Shown here one piece after another: positions 7,377-16,445 of a DNA stretch of 32,869 nucleotides. The DNA comes from Ardenticatenaceae bacterium (GTDB taxonomy: Bacteria; Chloroflexota; Anaerolineae; Promineifilales; Promineifilaceae). Every line of letters begins with the position of its first letter. The stretch's first letter is position 1. The DNA lies in the NCBI GenBank assembly GCA_030065875.1, contig JASJCR010000099.1:1-32869 (forward strand), in the 5' to 3' direction. The translations under genes and the position numbers were made by a program. The notes below the pieces were generated by a model. It was not told the DNA's origin. It did not search any database and saw only the letters and a program-made list of their open reading frames with translations.

Positions 7377-8711
7377 CTAAGCGCTACCAAATCCCTGATT
7401 TCTCAACAGCATGAGCGCCACAATGCCCAGAAGCAGGACGGCCACGCCCATGATGCACAGGGCTGCCAATTCCCAGATACCCAAATTACCGAGCAATCCA
7501 CTATCGGTGGAAGCAGCCACTTGGTCACTATCGGCCGCAGCGGCATCTCCACTTAACGCTTGAGAATCATCTCCGGCAGCGCTTCCAGCATCAGCGACGG
7601 CCCCGCTGTTTGTTGTGTCGTCTTTCAAACGACTGCCAAATTCCAGAGCGATCGGTATCCCCGGCTCGATAGAAATATTAATATTTCCAGCAGTGGTCAT
7701 CTGCAGAGCGGCCGGCAAAATTTGGGCGACCTGATATTCCCCTGCCGGAAGCCCGTCAAAACAAACGGGGGCACTCGTGCCGTTTGAAACGCCATCCGCC
7801 ACCTCAGCGTTGTTCTGAGCCACGACATAGCGAATGCCGGCCATGTAACCGGCGTTATCATCATTTTGACCATTCCCGTCACTGTCGTTAAAGGTATTGA
7901 TGCAAATTGTTCCACCGGTCGGTGTGGGCGTAGGAGGAATCGGGGTGGGTGAAGGGACCGGGGTTTCAGTGGGAACAGCAGTTGGTTCGGGAATCGGCGT
8001 GTTGGTGGCCGGTGGTGGCGGGGGAGGTGGTGGTGATGTCGGCACCGGGGCAGGCGTATTAGTCGGTGGTGGTCCCACGGCAACCAGTTCAGCTTTGTCA
8101 AACCAGATGTCTAAATGAGACCGGCACTGATTGGGGCCGCTAATATCCCCCTCCACAAAAACCGTCACTTTGCCGCCGCTGACCGGCACCTCAACGGTGG
8201 CCTGCTGCCAGTTGTCGTGAGGTGAGATCGCCGAGCTCCAAACGATATTGCCAGACGTCCACAAACCACCGCCGGTTGGATCGATCCCCACGCGAACGCG
8301 CATGTTAACCGACGTATCAGATGGGGCTGGATATTGTTCGTTTGAACCGCGGCCGCGCGCCCAGGCTGAGAAGCGATAAGTGCTCCCGGCCGGTACGTCT
8401 ACGGTTTGGAACACCCCGCCTCGCCAGGTATCAAATTGATTTCCAACGTGCATCGAACGGGCGCCATCCAAAACCAGCGACGGATTTAATTCCGGAGACC
8501 ATTTGGGCTGGACAACATACCGCTCACTATTACAATCTTTCTTCTCGTTGCTGTCCTCATGCCATGGAGCCCAGGCTGAGGCCACCCCGCTGTTATATGG
8601 ATCTTCAAAGCTGGGATTGTTGACCAGATTACTCTGGGCCTCAGCCATCTGCTGCTGGCCAAATACGCATAGAGCCAGCAGAGCAGCAAGGACAATGAAC
8701 TTCCTCTTCAT
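7377..8711 (-). CDS. Secreted, membrane-anchored surface protein (jelly-roll domain, PT-rich linker, SdrD-B-like domain)
   Basis: A 444-residue exported protein. An N-terminal signal peptide (MKRKFIVLAALLALCVFG, cleavage probably after AEA at 23-25) is followed by a beta-sandwich, residues 28-212 (NLVNNPSFEDP at its start), of the carbohydrate-binding-like type often seen in extracellular enzymes. Then comes a Pro/Thr linker (213-267), a single SdrD-B/Cna-B-like domain (268-362; NDSDGNGQNDD, then CFDGLPAGEYQV) and an acidic Ala/Ser/Asp stretch. A C-terminal transmembrane helix (411-436) has a short basic cytoplasmic end. Start 8711 has GAGGA seven bases upstream. It is a clear paralogue of the next gene upstream, lacking the LysM domain. 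The spacing to that gene is 16 bp, so they share an operon. The glycan or partner bound is unknown. Confidence 0.8.
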   Translation of the reverse strand: MKRKFIVLAALLALCVFGQQQMAEAQSNLVNNPSFEDPYNSGVASAWAPWHEDSNEKKDCNSERYVVQPKWSPELNPSLVLDGARSMHVGNQFDTWRGGVFQTVDVPAGSTYRFSAWARGRGSNEQYPAPSDTSVNMRVRVGIDPTGGGLWTSGNIVWSSAISPHDNWQQATVEVPVSGGKVTVFVEGDISGPNQCRSHLDIWFDKAELVAVGPPPTNTPAPVPTSPPPPPPPPATNTPIPEPTAVPTETPVPSPTPIPPTPTPTGGTICINTFNDSDGNGQNDDNAGYMAGIRYVVAQNNAEVADGVSNGTSAPVCFDGLPAGEYQVAQILPAALQMTTAGNINISIEPGIPIALEFGSRLKDDTTNSGAVADAGSAAGDDSQALSGDAAAADSDQVAASTDSGLLGNLGIWELAALCIMGVAVLLLGIVALMLLRNQGFGSA

Positions 8712-8727
8712 GTGGTTTCCTCACAAA

Positions 8728-10440
8728 TTATGATGCGTTGCGGCGAGCGTTCATCACGACGTAGCCAATACCCAGGAAAAGGACCGCGGCAATGCCTAAG
8801 ATGATGCCCACAATCCAGCCCAGCACGTTTGAACCGCCTTCGGCATCGGTTGATTCCGCGGCCGTTTCCGCTGCGCTTTGATCGGCCGTCTCCGCTTCTT
8901 CCGCCGTATTGGCCATCGCCACGGTCTCAGCTGATTCTTCAAACGCTTCAATGCGGCTGCCAAATTCGATATTGATGCTCATACCGGGAGCCAACGTTAC
9001 ACCCCAATCTGCGGCGTTTGTGACCGCCTCACCCGGAACCAGGGAACGGCTGACGCGATAGGTGTCGGATTCCAAACCATCAATACAAAACGGTTCAGAT
9101 CCGTTGGTGATGTAATTGCTGATCACAGCCTGCCCATTGGCCAGGGTAATTGCCACATTGGATTTTAGCGATTCACCCCCATCAAAGAAACCGTCGCCAT
9201 TGGCGTCGTCAAACGCCAGAAGACAAATTTCACCAGTGGTAGCCACCGGCTCTGCAACGGGTTCCGGTTCAGCCGGAGCTTCCTCTGCAGGAGCTTCTTC
9301 AGCGACTTCGACGGCCGCTTCTTCAACAGCTGCCTCTTCACCACCTTCGACGGCTGCTTCTTCACCTTCAGCCGGAGCGCTTTCTCCTTCAGCTGGCGCG
9401 CCATCTTCAGCGGGGGCCTCTTCGGCCGTTTCAGCCGGAGCGCCGGCATCTCCATAGCCAATGATTAACACATCCCCCGAGTTGATGAAGTCATTTCGAG
9501 TCAAGCCATTCAAATCGAGAATTTCATCCAGGGTCAACCCGGCCCGGGCGGCGATCGACCACAGCGAGTCCCCCGTCTGCACGGTTACCTGAATGACCCC
9601 TTCAGCATTAGGTGTGGGTGTAGGACCAATTTGGAAAACCGGAGCGGCCGGTGCTGGTGCAGGCGCTGAGCCACTGCCACTGTTACCGCTGCTTGGTGCA
9701 GGAGCGGCCGGTGCCGGTGCACCCGCTCCGTTGGCTACCAGGGCAGCCCCATCCCAATAAATATCGTTATGTTTGCGAGCTTCCTGCGGCTGTGACCACA
9801 TGAAAACGGTAACGGTATCTCCCTGGGCGGTGGCTTCAACCTCAAACGGCACGTAAACATCATAAGGATTGGCCATACCGGACCAGACAACCGACCCGCT
9901 AAACGGATTGGTGCCCCCGGTGGGGTCGATCCCGATGCGCATGTTGACCGCTGTCGGGAAATCTGAATAGGTTTTGTCGCTCGCTGATGACCACGCCTGC
10001 CCCCAAACCGAGAACTTTAAATTGGCGTTCGCAGGCACGCTGACCCGCTGCCACAAACCGGCCGTGTGGGTGCTGTGAAAAGTAAAATATTGCAGCGCCT
10101 GAGCTCCGTCTTTCAATCGCTCTGCGTAAGGGCACGGCTCAAATGGGCATACCGGTTTATACTCCGGCATCCGATTTTCCCACGGCTCATTTTCACTCGT
10201 TTGCGGGACCCACCAGGGGAACCATCCTACCGGCATCTGGGCCGTGGTACATTCACCTACCGGACAAGCGGCCTGCTGCTCCGGAGTTTGGGGTATATAA
10301 GAAGAATATCCCCCTTCAAAACTGGGATTGGTCAGGAGGTTATCCTGTGCCAGGACAACGGACTGGTTGTTCGCTGCCGAAATCACCCCTACAAAGAGGG
10401 CAATCATCAAAAAATAAAAGATAAGGCGATAAGTTTTCAT
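8728..10440 (-). CDS. Secreted LysM-containing, membrane-anchored surface protein
   Basis: A 570-residue exported protein. Signal peptide 1-32; jelly-roll-like beta domain 33-237 (LLTNPSFEGG start, shared with the downstream paralogue); Ala/Pro/Ser linker; LysM module about 282-329 (VTVQTGDSLWSIAARAGLTL), which in known proteins binds peptidoglycan or other N-acetylglucosamine polymers. A long Ala/Glu/Pro low-complexity segment (331-400, repeated EEAPAE) follows, then an SdrD-B-like domain 403-495 (FDDANGDGFFDGGE; FCIDGLESDTYRV), an acidic stretch and a transmembrane helix 538-562 with a basic end. The start is backed by GAGG about ten bases upstream. It lies 21 bp after the glycosyltransferase gene and 16 bp before its paralogue. 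The layout suggests a cell-wall-spanning scaffold; that is inference. Confidence 0.82.
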   Translation of the reverse strand: MKTYRLIFYFLMIALFVGVISAANNQSVVLAQDNLLTNPSFEGGYSSYIPQTPEQQAACPVGECTTAQMPVGWFPWWVPQTSENEPWENRMPEYKPVCPFEPCPYAERLKDGAQALQYFTFHSTHTAGLWQRVSVPANANLKFSVWGQAWSSASDKTYSDFPTAVNMRIGIDPTGGTNPFSGSVVWSGMANPYDVYVPFEVEATAQGDTVTVFMWSQPQEARKHNDIYWDGAALVANGAGAPAPAAPAPSSGNSGSGSAPAPAPAAPVFQIGPTPTPNAEGVIQVTVQTGDSLWSIAARAGLTLDEILDLNGLTRNDFINSGDVLIIGYGDAGAPAETAEEAPAEDGAPAEGESAPAEGEEAAVEGGEEAAVEEAAVEVAEEAPAEEAPAEPEPVAEPVATTGEICLLAFDDANGDGFFDGGESLKSNVAITLANGQAVISNYITNGSEPFCIDGLESDTYRVSRSLVPGEAVTNAADWGVTLAPGMSINIEFGSRIEAFEESAETVAMANTAEEAETADQSAAETAAESTDAEGGSNVLGWIVGIILGIAAVLFLGIGYVVMNARRNAS

Positions 10441-10461
10441 TCTCTTCTTCCTCGCTCCATC

Positions 10462-12495
10462 CTACGGTTCATCTTGACTCAGTTGAAGCTGAACCGTGTC
10501 TGAACTATAGAGATTTTCTTCTTGGCCGCTCATTTGCAACCGAAGCTCCGGCTGTCCGGAAGGATATACACCGACAAAAATTTGGTGTTGATCCAAATCA
10601 AATGGGGTTGTGAGAACCAGCTCACGCTGATCCTTGACCACAACCCCGGGCCTCAACCAGGAAATGTCCCAGTACCCGGCCGCGGGTTGTCCATCATCCT
10701 GACCGATCAACTTGCCAGTAGATTGATCAAAGACATGCACAAAAACGGTCAACGGCGTACCCACCGGTTCAGCGGATCGCGTTGACCAAAAAAGATTAAC
10801 GGCTAATTTTTGGTTTGAAAGATGTTGCACATCACTGGCAACCAAATCAAACTGCCATGATTTGCTTTCAGATAAAAAGATCGCCAACGGCGAACGCTCT
10901 GGCAAATCAGAAGATGAATCGATCGCATAGTTGATGTACAGCGGATACGGTTCTGGTTCCAGATCCCCCCGGGCCAGCGGGCCTACCCCTACATCAACCA
11001 CCACCGGTGGGGATAAGGCGTTGGGAACCAGCTCAAGCCCGGCCGGGTCAAAAGGCCACAGGTAGAGAGTATCCGGCGGCACCTCTTCAGGCAACGGGTT
11101 CTCATCATTTTGCGGATCGACCCAGAAAACACGACGCTCAGAATCAAGCAGGAATGGGACTGACGGCCATCCATCGCGATAACGGCGGTCGATCCAGATA
11201 ATGGTCTGTTGTGACTGACCATTTACTTCCTCAACCAGCGTTTTTGCGGCTGCTTCAAACAGATAACTCGTATCCGGCAACTGATTATAATTGATAAAGT
11301 AATCTCTGACAGTTAAGCTCAAAGAGCCCGTCAGTAAAATGCCAATCAGCGTTATACGCCAAAGCCGCGCAAGTTTAGGCCATGATGCTATTACTGACAA
11401 CCCCACGGCCGGGATAAAAAACACGGCCGGCAAAATTCCTGCGGCGCGCAGGAAATGGGGAGCATCCTCAGCCAAAATTGTTGGCCATACCATAACAGCC
11501 ACCCATAAAAGGGGCAGCCACATCGCCGGTTCTCGCCATCGTCGAATCATGGCCAGGAGACCGATTACAAAGGGTACGGCAATAAATGGGTCAAAAAGCG
11601 GCCGGCCGGGAGGATTGTGACGGACAATCTCATCCCCCCGCCAGACAAACAATCCAATTGCTCGCCAACAATGTTGCCACAAGGTGCGCCAGAAGTCACC
11701 TTTGTTAATCTGCGGATTAAAAATCGAGACTTGACTGGGACGACCGAGTAAAACTTCCGGGTTGGACCATCCGGCGAGGAGCAGCGGCACAAGCCCTAAA
11801 AGTATACCCAAACCGCCCCAAAAAACGGCCGTTCGCAGCTGCCGGTGCTGGCCTTTAAGTAACAGCAGCACGGCCGTACTGATAAGCAAAACCGGGGTAA
11901 AACGGCCGGCAAGATAGGTGTAAAATGCCAGGCTGTACACCAGCCCGGCCGCTAACCATACCCATTTTGCCCTTTGACCGCTCCTCTCATCACGACCGCC
12001 ACCTTGCCAGGCAATCGTGGCCAGCCAGGCAGCTCCAGCCAAAACGGGGGCCAGCAAAATTACCCGCAGCCCTAGACGACTCAAGTGAAGCGGCCACACC
12101 GTCACGGCCCACAAAAATGCGGCAAAGAGACCGGTCAAGGGATTAAACCACCGCCGCCCCAGACCAAATACCAAGTAAGTTGTTAAGCTGCCCACTGCCG
12201 CAGCGGCGGCGCGTACCGCCCAAACCGTTGGACCAAACACGGCCACGCTTAGGGCGGTTAAGTAAATAAATGTCGGTTCCCGGCCGTTATTAGCCGGAAA
12301 ATAAAGGGCGTGTTCCCCTGCTAAAACCCCTTGAGCATCGAGACCATTATACGCTTCGTCTCGATAAAAACCGGGTGGGAACGTCTCAAGTCCCCAAAAG
12401 CGCAGGCCAAAAGCCAGCAGGCCAATCAGGAGCAGCCACGGCCAAACCACCGCTATTTTTTTACTTAAAGAATGGGATAAATCGTGAGCTGACAA
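10462..12495 (-). CDS. GT39/ArnT-like (PMT_2) membrane glycosyltransferase
   Basis: A 677-residue polytopic protein. Residues 15-400 have about ten to twelve membrane helices. The first extracytoplasmic loop contains FPPGFYRDEAYNGLDAQG, with the D46-E47 acidic pair typical of GT-C glycosyltransferases of the protein-mannosyltransferase/ArnT group, which use polyprenyl-phosphate-linked sugars at the outer face of the membrane. The soluble tail (about 400-677) is beta-rich and ends FVGVYPSGQPELRLQM. That tail resembles the end of the PTPS-related protein two genes on, which has HFVHLLDPETGERLTQHDAQP versus HVFDQSTGKLIGQDDGQP here. The start TTG at 12495 is the only good choice; it sits close behind a -10-like TATACT. 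First gene of the four-gene envelope operon. The acceptor is not identifiable. Confidence 0.82.
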   Translation of the reverse strand: MSAHDLSHSLSKKIAVVWPWLLLIGLLAFGLRFWGLETFPPGFYRDEAYNGLDAQGVLAGEHALYFPANNGREPTFIYLTALSVAVFGPTVWAVRAAAAAVGSLTTYLVFGLGRRWFNPLTGLFAAFLWAVTVWPLHLSRLGLRVILLAPVLAGAAWLATIAWQGGGRDERSGQRAKWVWLAAGLVYSLAFYTYLAGRFTPVLLISTAVLLLLKGQHRQLRTAVFWGGLGILLGLVPLLLAGWSNPEVLLGRPSQVSIFNPQINKGDFWRTLWQHCWRAIGLFVWRGDEIVRHNPPGRPLFDPFIAVPFVIGLLAMIRRWREPAMWLPLLWVAVMVWPTILAEDAPHFLRAAGILPAVFFIPAVGLSVIASWPKLARLWRITLIGILLTGSLSLTVRDYFINYNQLPDTSYLFEAAAKTLVEEVNGQSQQTIIWIDRRYRDGWPSVPFLLDSERRVFWVDPQNDENPLPEEVPPDTLYLWPFDPAGLELVPNALSPPVVVDVGVGPLARGDLEPEPYPLYINYAIDSSSDLPERSPLAIFLSESKSWQFDLVASDVQHLSNQKLAVNLFWSTRSAEPVGTPLTVFVHVFDQSTGKLIGQDDGQPAAGYWDISWLRPGVVVKDQRELVLTTPFDLDQHQIFVGVYPSGQPELRLQMSGQEENLYSSDTVQLQLSQDEP

Positions 12496-12504
12496 AACGG
12501 CAAG

Positions 12505-12533
12505 AGTATAGCAAAAGGGATAAAATGGGCAAA
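12505..12533 (-). promoter_or_regulatory. Candidate sigma-70-like promoter of the envelope operon
   Basis: On the minus strand TTTGCC (12533-12528) and TATACT (12510-12505) are separated by 17 bp. TATACT is a good -10 element; the -35 is weak. Transcription would begin very near the TTG start at 12495, implying a leaderless or nearly leaderless mRNA. Confidence 0.4.
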
Positions 12534-12562
12534 AAACTGAGGCGTTTGCTTATCTAATGAAT

Positions 12563-12620
12563 ATCCCAGAATTTTGAAGATGTCTTTTTGGACAATGACG
12601 GACCGCCTAAATTCCGGGAT
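12563..12620. terminator. Long imperfect stem-loop after the lipoprotein gene
   Basis: ATCCCAGAATTT (12563-12574) pairs with AAATTCCGGGAT (12609-12620) with one mismatch. Within the loop TGTC/GACA around TTTTT forms a second small hairpin. It begins six bases past the lipoprotein stop codon, so a role in 3'-end formation is likely. It lacks a classical terminal T-run and could also be a dispersed repeat. Confidence 0.45.
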
Positions 12621-12626
12621 CTTGCT

Positions 12627-14120
12627 TCACCGTATCACCTGAAAGCTGGCCGCAACCTGTCGCCGATTAAACACTAGTGGGAAATCGGTTAGCCCCGGTT
12701 CAAACTCCTCCCGCACGCCGTTATCGCTGTGCAATATGACGTGAAGCACCTCACTTTGAGGGGTGCTTTCTAAATCGACAACGACCGCCCGATGCAGACC
12801 GGCCGCGACCCACGTCAGACCAATCACCTCACTTCCTGGCTGACCTCCCTCGTCTTCATAAAGAACCACCCAACAGTTCAGGTCGCTGATGACGAGCGGC
12901 ACGGTCACCTGGTCTTCTTCCAGTGATTGATCGGTTGTCATGACAATACTACCCTGATCGGTGCGAAAAGGAGCAAAAAACGCCAGTTCCTGATAACGCT
13001 GTGGGGGATCGCTGCCGGGAAAATCAAACGTGCCAATTTCTCCGGTATCCTCATGAAAAGTTACCAGCAGCTGATCGACAACGGCCGTCTGGTTGATCTC
13101 CACAATCAAATTCTCGTTCACCCCCTGGGCAATAGGAAGCGAACCAATAATAAAACCGGGTTGACCGTCTTCATCTTCATCTTCATAAACCACCAGCCAT
13201 CCGTCAACCGGCGTGGTGGCCCGTTCGACCGCAAAGCGGCCGTTGACAATTGGCTGGTTAAAAATCACGATTTCTGGAGGGAAAATGACCTCAAAGTCGG
13301 CCTGCAAATTGTCACCAAGAATTTCGAACGGCTGATCAACCTCTGGTTCAAATACCCCTGGCTCCCCCAGATCCTGGAGGATCACCGCCTGCAGCGTGTC
13401 CGGCGCTTCACGCCAGCGAATGGCAACCGGCACCTCGGCCGTTTCCCCGGCCGCCAGGGGCGCATAACCCAGCAGCTGCGTTAAATCACCGGTGGGATAG
13501 ATCGCCAGCCATCCGGGTTCGGGGATCGAAACGCGCTCAATTTGAAGGACCCCATCTTCCAGAATTTCCTGGTCCGCGACTTCAACAACAGGAACTGTGG
13601 CCGGGGTATCAATTTCTAACATTTGCAAAAGCAGCAGCGTGTCGTTTGTGGCCGTCAGCGTTTCCTCTTCATCTTCGCTGCGGCCGCCGTGTAGGGCCAC
13701 CTGTACCGTTCTTTCTGACCACTGAGGATCGATCACCACCTCAATATCGCTTTGTCTCCCGGCGGTGACCGCCGCAAAACCAAGAGCCGCATCGGCCATC
13801 AGGATTCCCTGCCGGTCCGGATAAACAACCAGCCAACCGTCTTCAGGGGTTGTTAATTCGTCAACGATCAGCACACCATCTTCCAGCACAACCTGGTAAT
13901 CGGCCGTAAGAGACGGTGGCAGTGGGGTACTCGTCGGCCGTGGAGTCGGAGTTGGTGCTGGGGTTTCAGTTGGTTCAGCGGGTGGCATCTGCGTGGTCGG
14001 GATGTCAGTGGGGACGGCCGTTGGCGTTTCTTCCGGCGGCTGGGCGCATCCGCTAACCACCAAACTCAACAGCCAGCCACAAATGATCCATCTGTGCCAC
14101 GTTGTTTGCAATCTGTCCAT
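12627..14120 (-). CDS. Lipoprotein with four related beta-domain repeats
   Basis: A 497-residue predicted lipoprotein. The signal peptide ends in LVVSGC, with Cys25 as the lipidation site. A Thr/Pro linker (30-72) follows, then four homologous units of about 100 residues starting near residues 73, 175, 275 and 380. Each carries a version of the phrase T/S-x-P-x-x-GWLVVYxD, e.g. ELTTPEDGWLVVYPDRQG, SIPEPGWLAIYPTG, TTPVDGWLVVYEDEDEDG and the divergent ISDLNCWVVLYEDEGG. The pattern recalls DUF7282-type extracellular domains, but I cannot confirm the family. Function unknown; likely outside the membrane. The fourth unit has diverged most, with Cys replacing Gly. It lies 48 bp downstream of comEC on the same strand and may be co-transcribed. 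No strong Shine-Dalgarno precedes the ATG. Confidence 0.8.
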   Translation of the reverse strand: MDRLQTTWHRWIICGWLLSLVVSGCAQPPEETPTAVPTDIPTTQMPPAEPTETPAPTPTPRPTSTPLPPSLTADYQVVLEDGVLIVDELTTPEDGWLVVYPDRQGILMADAALGFAAVTAGRQSDIEVVIDPQWSERTVQVALHGGRSEDEEETLTATNDTLLLLQMLEIDTPATVPVVEVADQEILEDGVLQIERVSIPEPGWLAIYPTGDLTQLLGYAPLAAGETAEVPVAIRWREAPDTLQAVILQDLGEPGVFEPEVDQPFEILGDNLQADFEVIFPPEIVIFNQPIVNGRFAVERATTPVDGWLVVYEDEDEDGQPGFIIGSLPIAQGVNENLIVEINQTAVVDQLLVTFHEDTGEIGTFDFPGSDPPQRYQELAFFAPFRTDQGSIVMTTDQSLEEDQVTVPLVISDLNCWVVLYEDEGGQPGSEVIGLTWVAAGLHRAVVVDLESTPQSEVLHVILHSDNGVREEFEPGLTDFPLVFNRRQVAASFQVIR

Positions 14121-14168
14121 CCGTAAATTGTCTGTCGAAACACAGATTTTGTAAATAGAATAGCTGAA

Positions 14169-16445
14169 TTAATCACCTGGATTTTGGGCAAAAGGAACTC
14201 CTGAAAGCCAGGCATGCTCCCCGTCGGAACGCACAGATAAATACGACCAGTGATCGGCCGTCAATGGATACGGTGTTTCCTGAAGTGAAAAGTTGATCTT
14301 AAGATTTTCCTGAAAATTGTCTTCACGCTTTGCGCTGATCGGTTGATCGGGTGCGGAAAAATCAAGCTGGAGAGCCAGCTTGCCATACACAACTCCCACC
14401 CCTTCTTCTACTTCTGATTGGCCTGATGAAGAAAAAAATATCGGGTAAATCGACACGCCATCATCGATTTTTAGCTGGTCAACGGCGTTTAGCCACTCGA
14501 TATTGATTTCCTTATCCTGTGGCAATTGCTCGATTTTCTCCCATAATGGCTCTTCCAAATTCATTTTTAGGCCGGTTGGCAGCAATAGGGTATCCACCTG
14601 ATATCGTTCGAGCACGGCCGGCCACGCCTGATAGGCGGTTGATTCAGTTGACAGGCCGATCAGAACATCCAGACGGCGGTTCAACAAGGGTTGATGTTCA
14701 CCTAAAAATTGGGTCACGGCCGTAGGGCGAGGGTCTTCAATGATCGCCAGCTGGCGGCCGGATGGTGTGTGCAGCCAAATGAGCGATCCGCTTTCTGAAT
14801 CGGTCACAATCAGATGCAGGTCGCCATCCGGGCGCGTGATCCACCAGCGGCCGCTCCATCCCAAAACAATCAAACACGCAGAGAAAAGGATACCCGCTGA
14901 TAAATAGCTTTTGATCTGATAGCGCACCGCCAGCTGCGCTTCCGGCTCCAGGCGCTTAAACCAGGTCCAGGCGGCCAGCGCACCATAAACAAACATCAGC
15001 AGCCAAAGCGGAAATGGTACCGTGACAATCGCCCACGGAACCCCGGCCAACACGCGGGAAACCCGAATGGTATACCACAGAAAAAGATAGGCGACTTGGC
15101 CAACCGCCTGCCCCAGAAGCGGGTCTACCAATCCCAGAACGGTGGCCAATCCTCCCCACAACATCACCCCAGCCTGAGCCGGCAAGATTAACGCATTGGC
15201 CAGCAGGCTAATCAAGGACAGCTGCTGAAAGGTATACATGAGCAGCGGAAGGGTTAAAATTTGGGCGGCAATCGTAACCAGAACCGCTTCATTGACGAGA
15301 CCAACAATTTGGGCGGTTGTGCGCCGGTTAAAATGCCGCTGTAGGCGATCCCGTACCCAAACTGTCAGTTGATCCGCATAAATCATCAGGCTCAACGTCG
15401 CCGTAAAGCTGAGCTGAAACCCCACATCCCACAACATCAGCGGCCGCCAGGCGGTCATGATCATCGCGGCCAGCAGGAGCGAAGCCACGGCAAATGTCTT
15501 GCGGCCAAGCAGCCGTTCGCTAATCACAAACAAACTCCCCATGATCGCCGCCCGAATCACGGCCGCATCCGCCCCCACCAAAATGGTATAAAGGATGATC
15601 GCCAAAATCGAGCCGGCGGCCGCCCCGCGCCGGCCGGTTAGCGGCGTTAACACACGCAGAAAAATAGCGGCCACAATCGAGATGTTAAATCCTGAAATAA
15701 CCACGATATGGGTAATGCCGGTTGCCTGAAAATCGGCCGCTACCTGTTCGGATAAGGCGTGCTGGGTTCCCAACAGGATACCGCTAAGCAGGCCCGATTC
15801 AGGCGCCGGCAAGATTTGATCAATCACCGCCTGGGCCCGTTGTTTGCCGTGCAGCATGGTGCTGAGCCAACCTATCCCGTAACCGGGCTCGGCGCTGGTT
15901 AACTCAGCGGCCGGCATGAGCACAAAAATATTTTGACGAGCCAAATACCCGGGGTAATCAAACTCTCCGGCCCTTGCTTCCGGCTGTTTGAGTTTGCCCC
16001 GAACAGAAATTCGATCCCCGTAATTCACCTGCGCCCAGCGAGGCACCGCCACCAGCACCAGCCCTTCGACCGCCGCCGTTTGGCCGGATTCCCACGAGAG
16101 AGCATCGGCCGCCACGATGAGCGAAATTTGATCGTCGCGTATATCGGGTTCCTGTTCAACCACGCCGGTCAGCACGACCTCTTCCTGTGCTCCGATGGCC
16201 GAGCGGACCACCTGCCGCACGTGGCTTTCGGCAAAAACCGGGGAGGACCAGGCCAACCTTAAGCCACCCAAACAGAAGGCCAGCAGCAGCAGCGGTTTGA
16301 ACGTCAACCGGCCGCGCCCAAAAAGCCAGATCGACCAGGACAGCACCGGCGCACCAGCGGCCGCCCAGATGCGCCATTCCCAGCCCAATACATCTCCAAA
16401 CCATAAGCCAACAAACCAGCCAATCATCACCCAAATTGTGGCCAT
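14169..16445 (-). CDS. comEC: ComEC/Rec2-family DNA uptake channel with degenerate C-terminal domain
   Basis: A 758-residue polytopic protein, normal length for ComEC. In order: two or three N-terminal membrane helices; a DUF4131-like OB domain (about 75-185, with EFDYPGYLARQNI near its end); the Competence domain (about 215-490) with the conserved THIVVISGFNISIV; and a C-terminal soluble region (540-758) where the metallo-beta-lactamase-like domain normally sits. That region starts plausibly (DLHLIVTDSESGSLIWLHTPSG), but the zinc motif HxHxDH is absent: the expected place reads DVLIGLSTESTAYQAW. In Bacillus and others ComEC passes single-stranded DNA into the cytoplasm, and the lactamase domain is proposed to degrade the other strand. 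GAGGG seven bases before ATG 16445 supports the start. No other competence genes are in the window. Confidence 0.9.
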   Translation of the reverse strand: MATIWVMIGWFVGLWFGDVLGWEWRIWAAAGAPVLSWSIWLFGRGRLTFKPLLLLAFCLGGLRLAWSSPVFAESHVRQVVRSAIGAQEEVVLTGVVEQEPDIRDDQISLIVAADALSWESGQTAAVEGLVLVAVPRWAQVNYGDRISVRGKLKQPEARAGEFDYPGYLARQNIFVLMPAAELTSAEPGYGIGWLSTMLHGKQRAQAVIDQILPAPESGLLSGILLGTQHALSEQVAADFQATGITHIVVISGFNISIVAAIFLRVLTPLTGRRGAAAGSILAIILYTILVGADAAVIRAAIMGSLFVISERLLGRKTFAVASLLLAAMIMTAWRPLMLWDVGFQLSFTATLSLMIYADQLTVWVRDRLQRHFNRRTTAQIVGLVNEAVLVTIAAQILTLPLLMYTFQQLSLISLLANALILPAQAGVMLWGGLATVLGLVDPLLGQAVGQVAYLFLWYTIRVSRVLAGVPWAIVTVPFPLWLLMFVYGALAAWTWFKRLEPEAQLAVRYQIKSYLSAGILFSACLIVLGWSGRWWITRPDGDLHLIVTDSESGSLIWLHTPSGRQLAIIEDPRPTAVTQFLGEHQPLLNRRLDVLIGLSTESTAYQAWPAVLERYQVDTLLLPTGLKMNLEEPLWEKIEQLPQDKEINIEWLNAVDQLKIDDGVSIYPIFFSSSGQSEVEEGVGVVYGKLALQLDFSAPDQPISAKREDNFQENLKINFSLQETPYPLTADHWSYLSVRSDGEHAWLSGVPFAQNPGD

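Noticed and set aside
12927..13484. 185-residue plus-strand frame opposite the lipoprotein gene
   Set aside because: Shadow of a coding strand with clear repeats and lipobox; composition is not protein-like.
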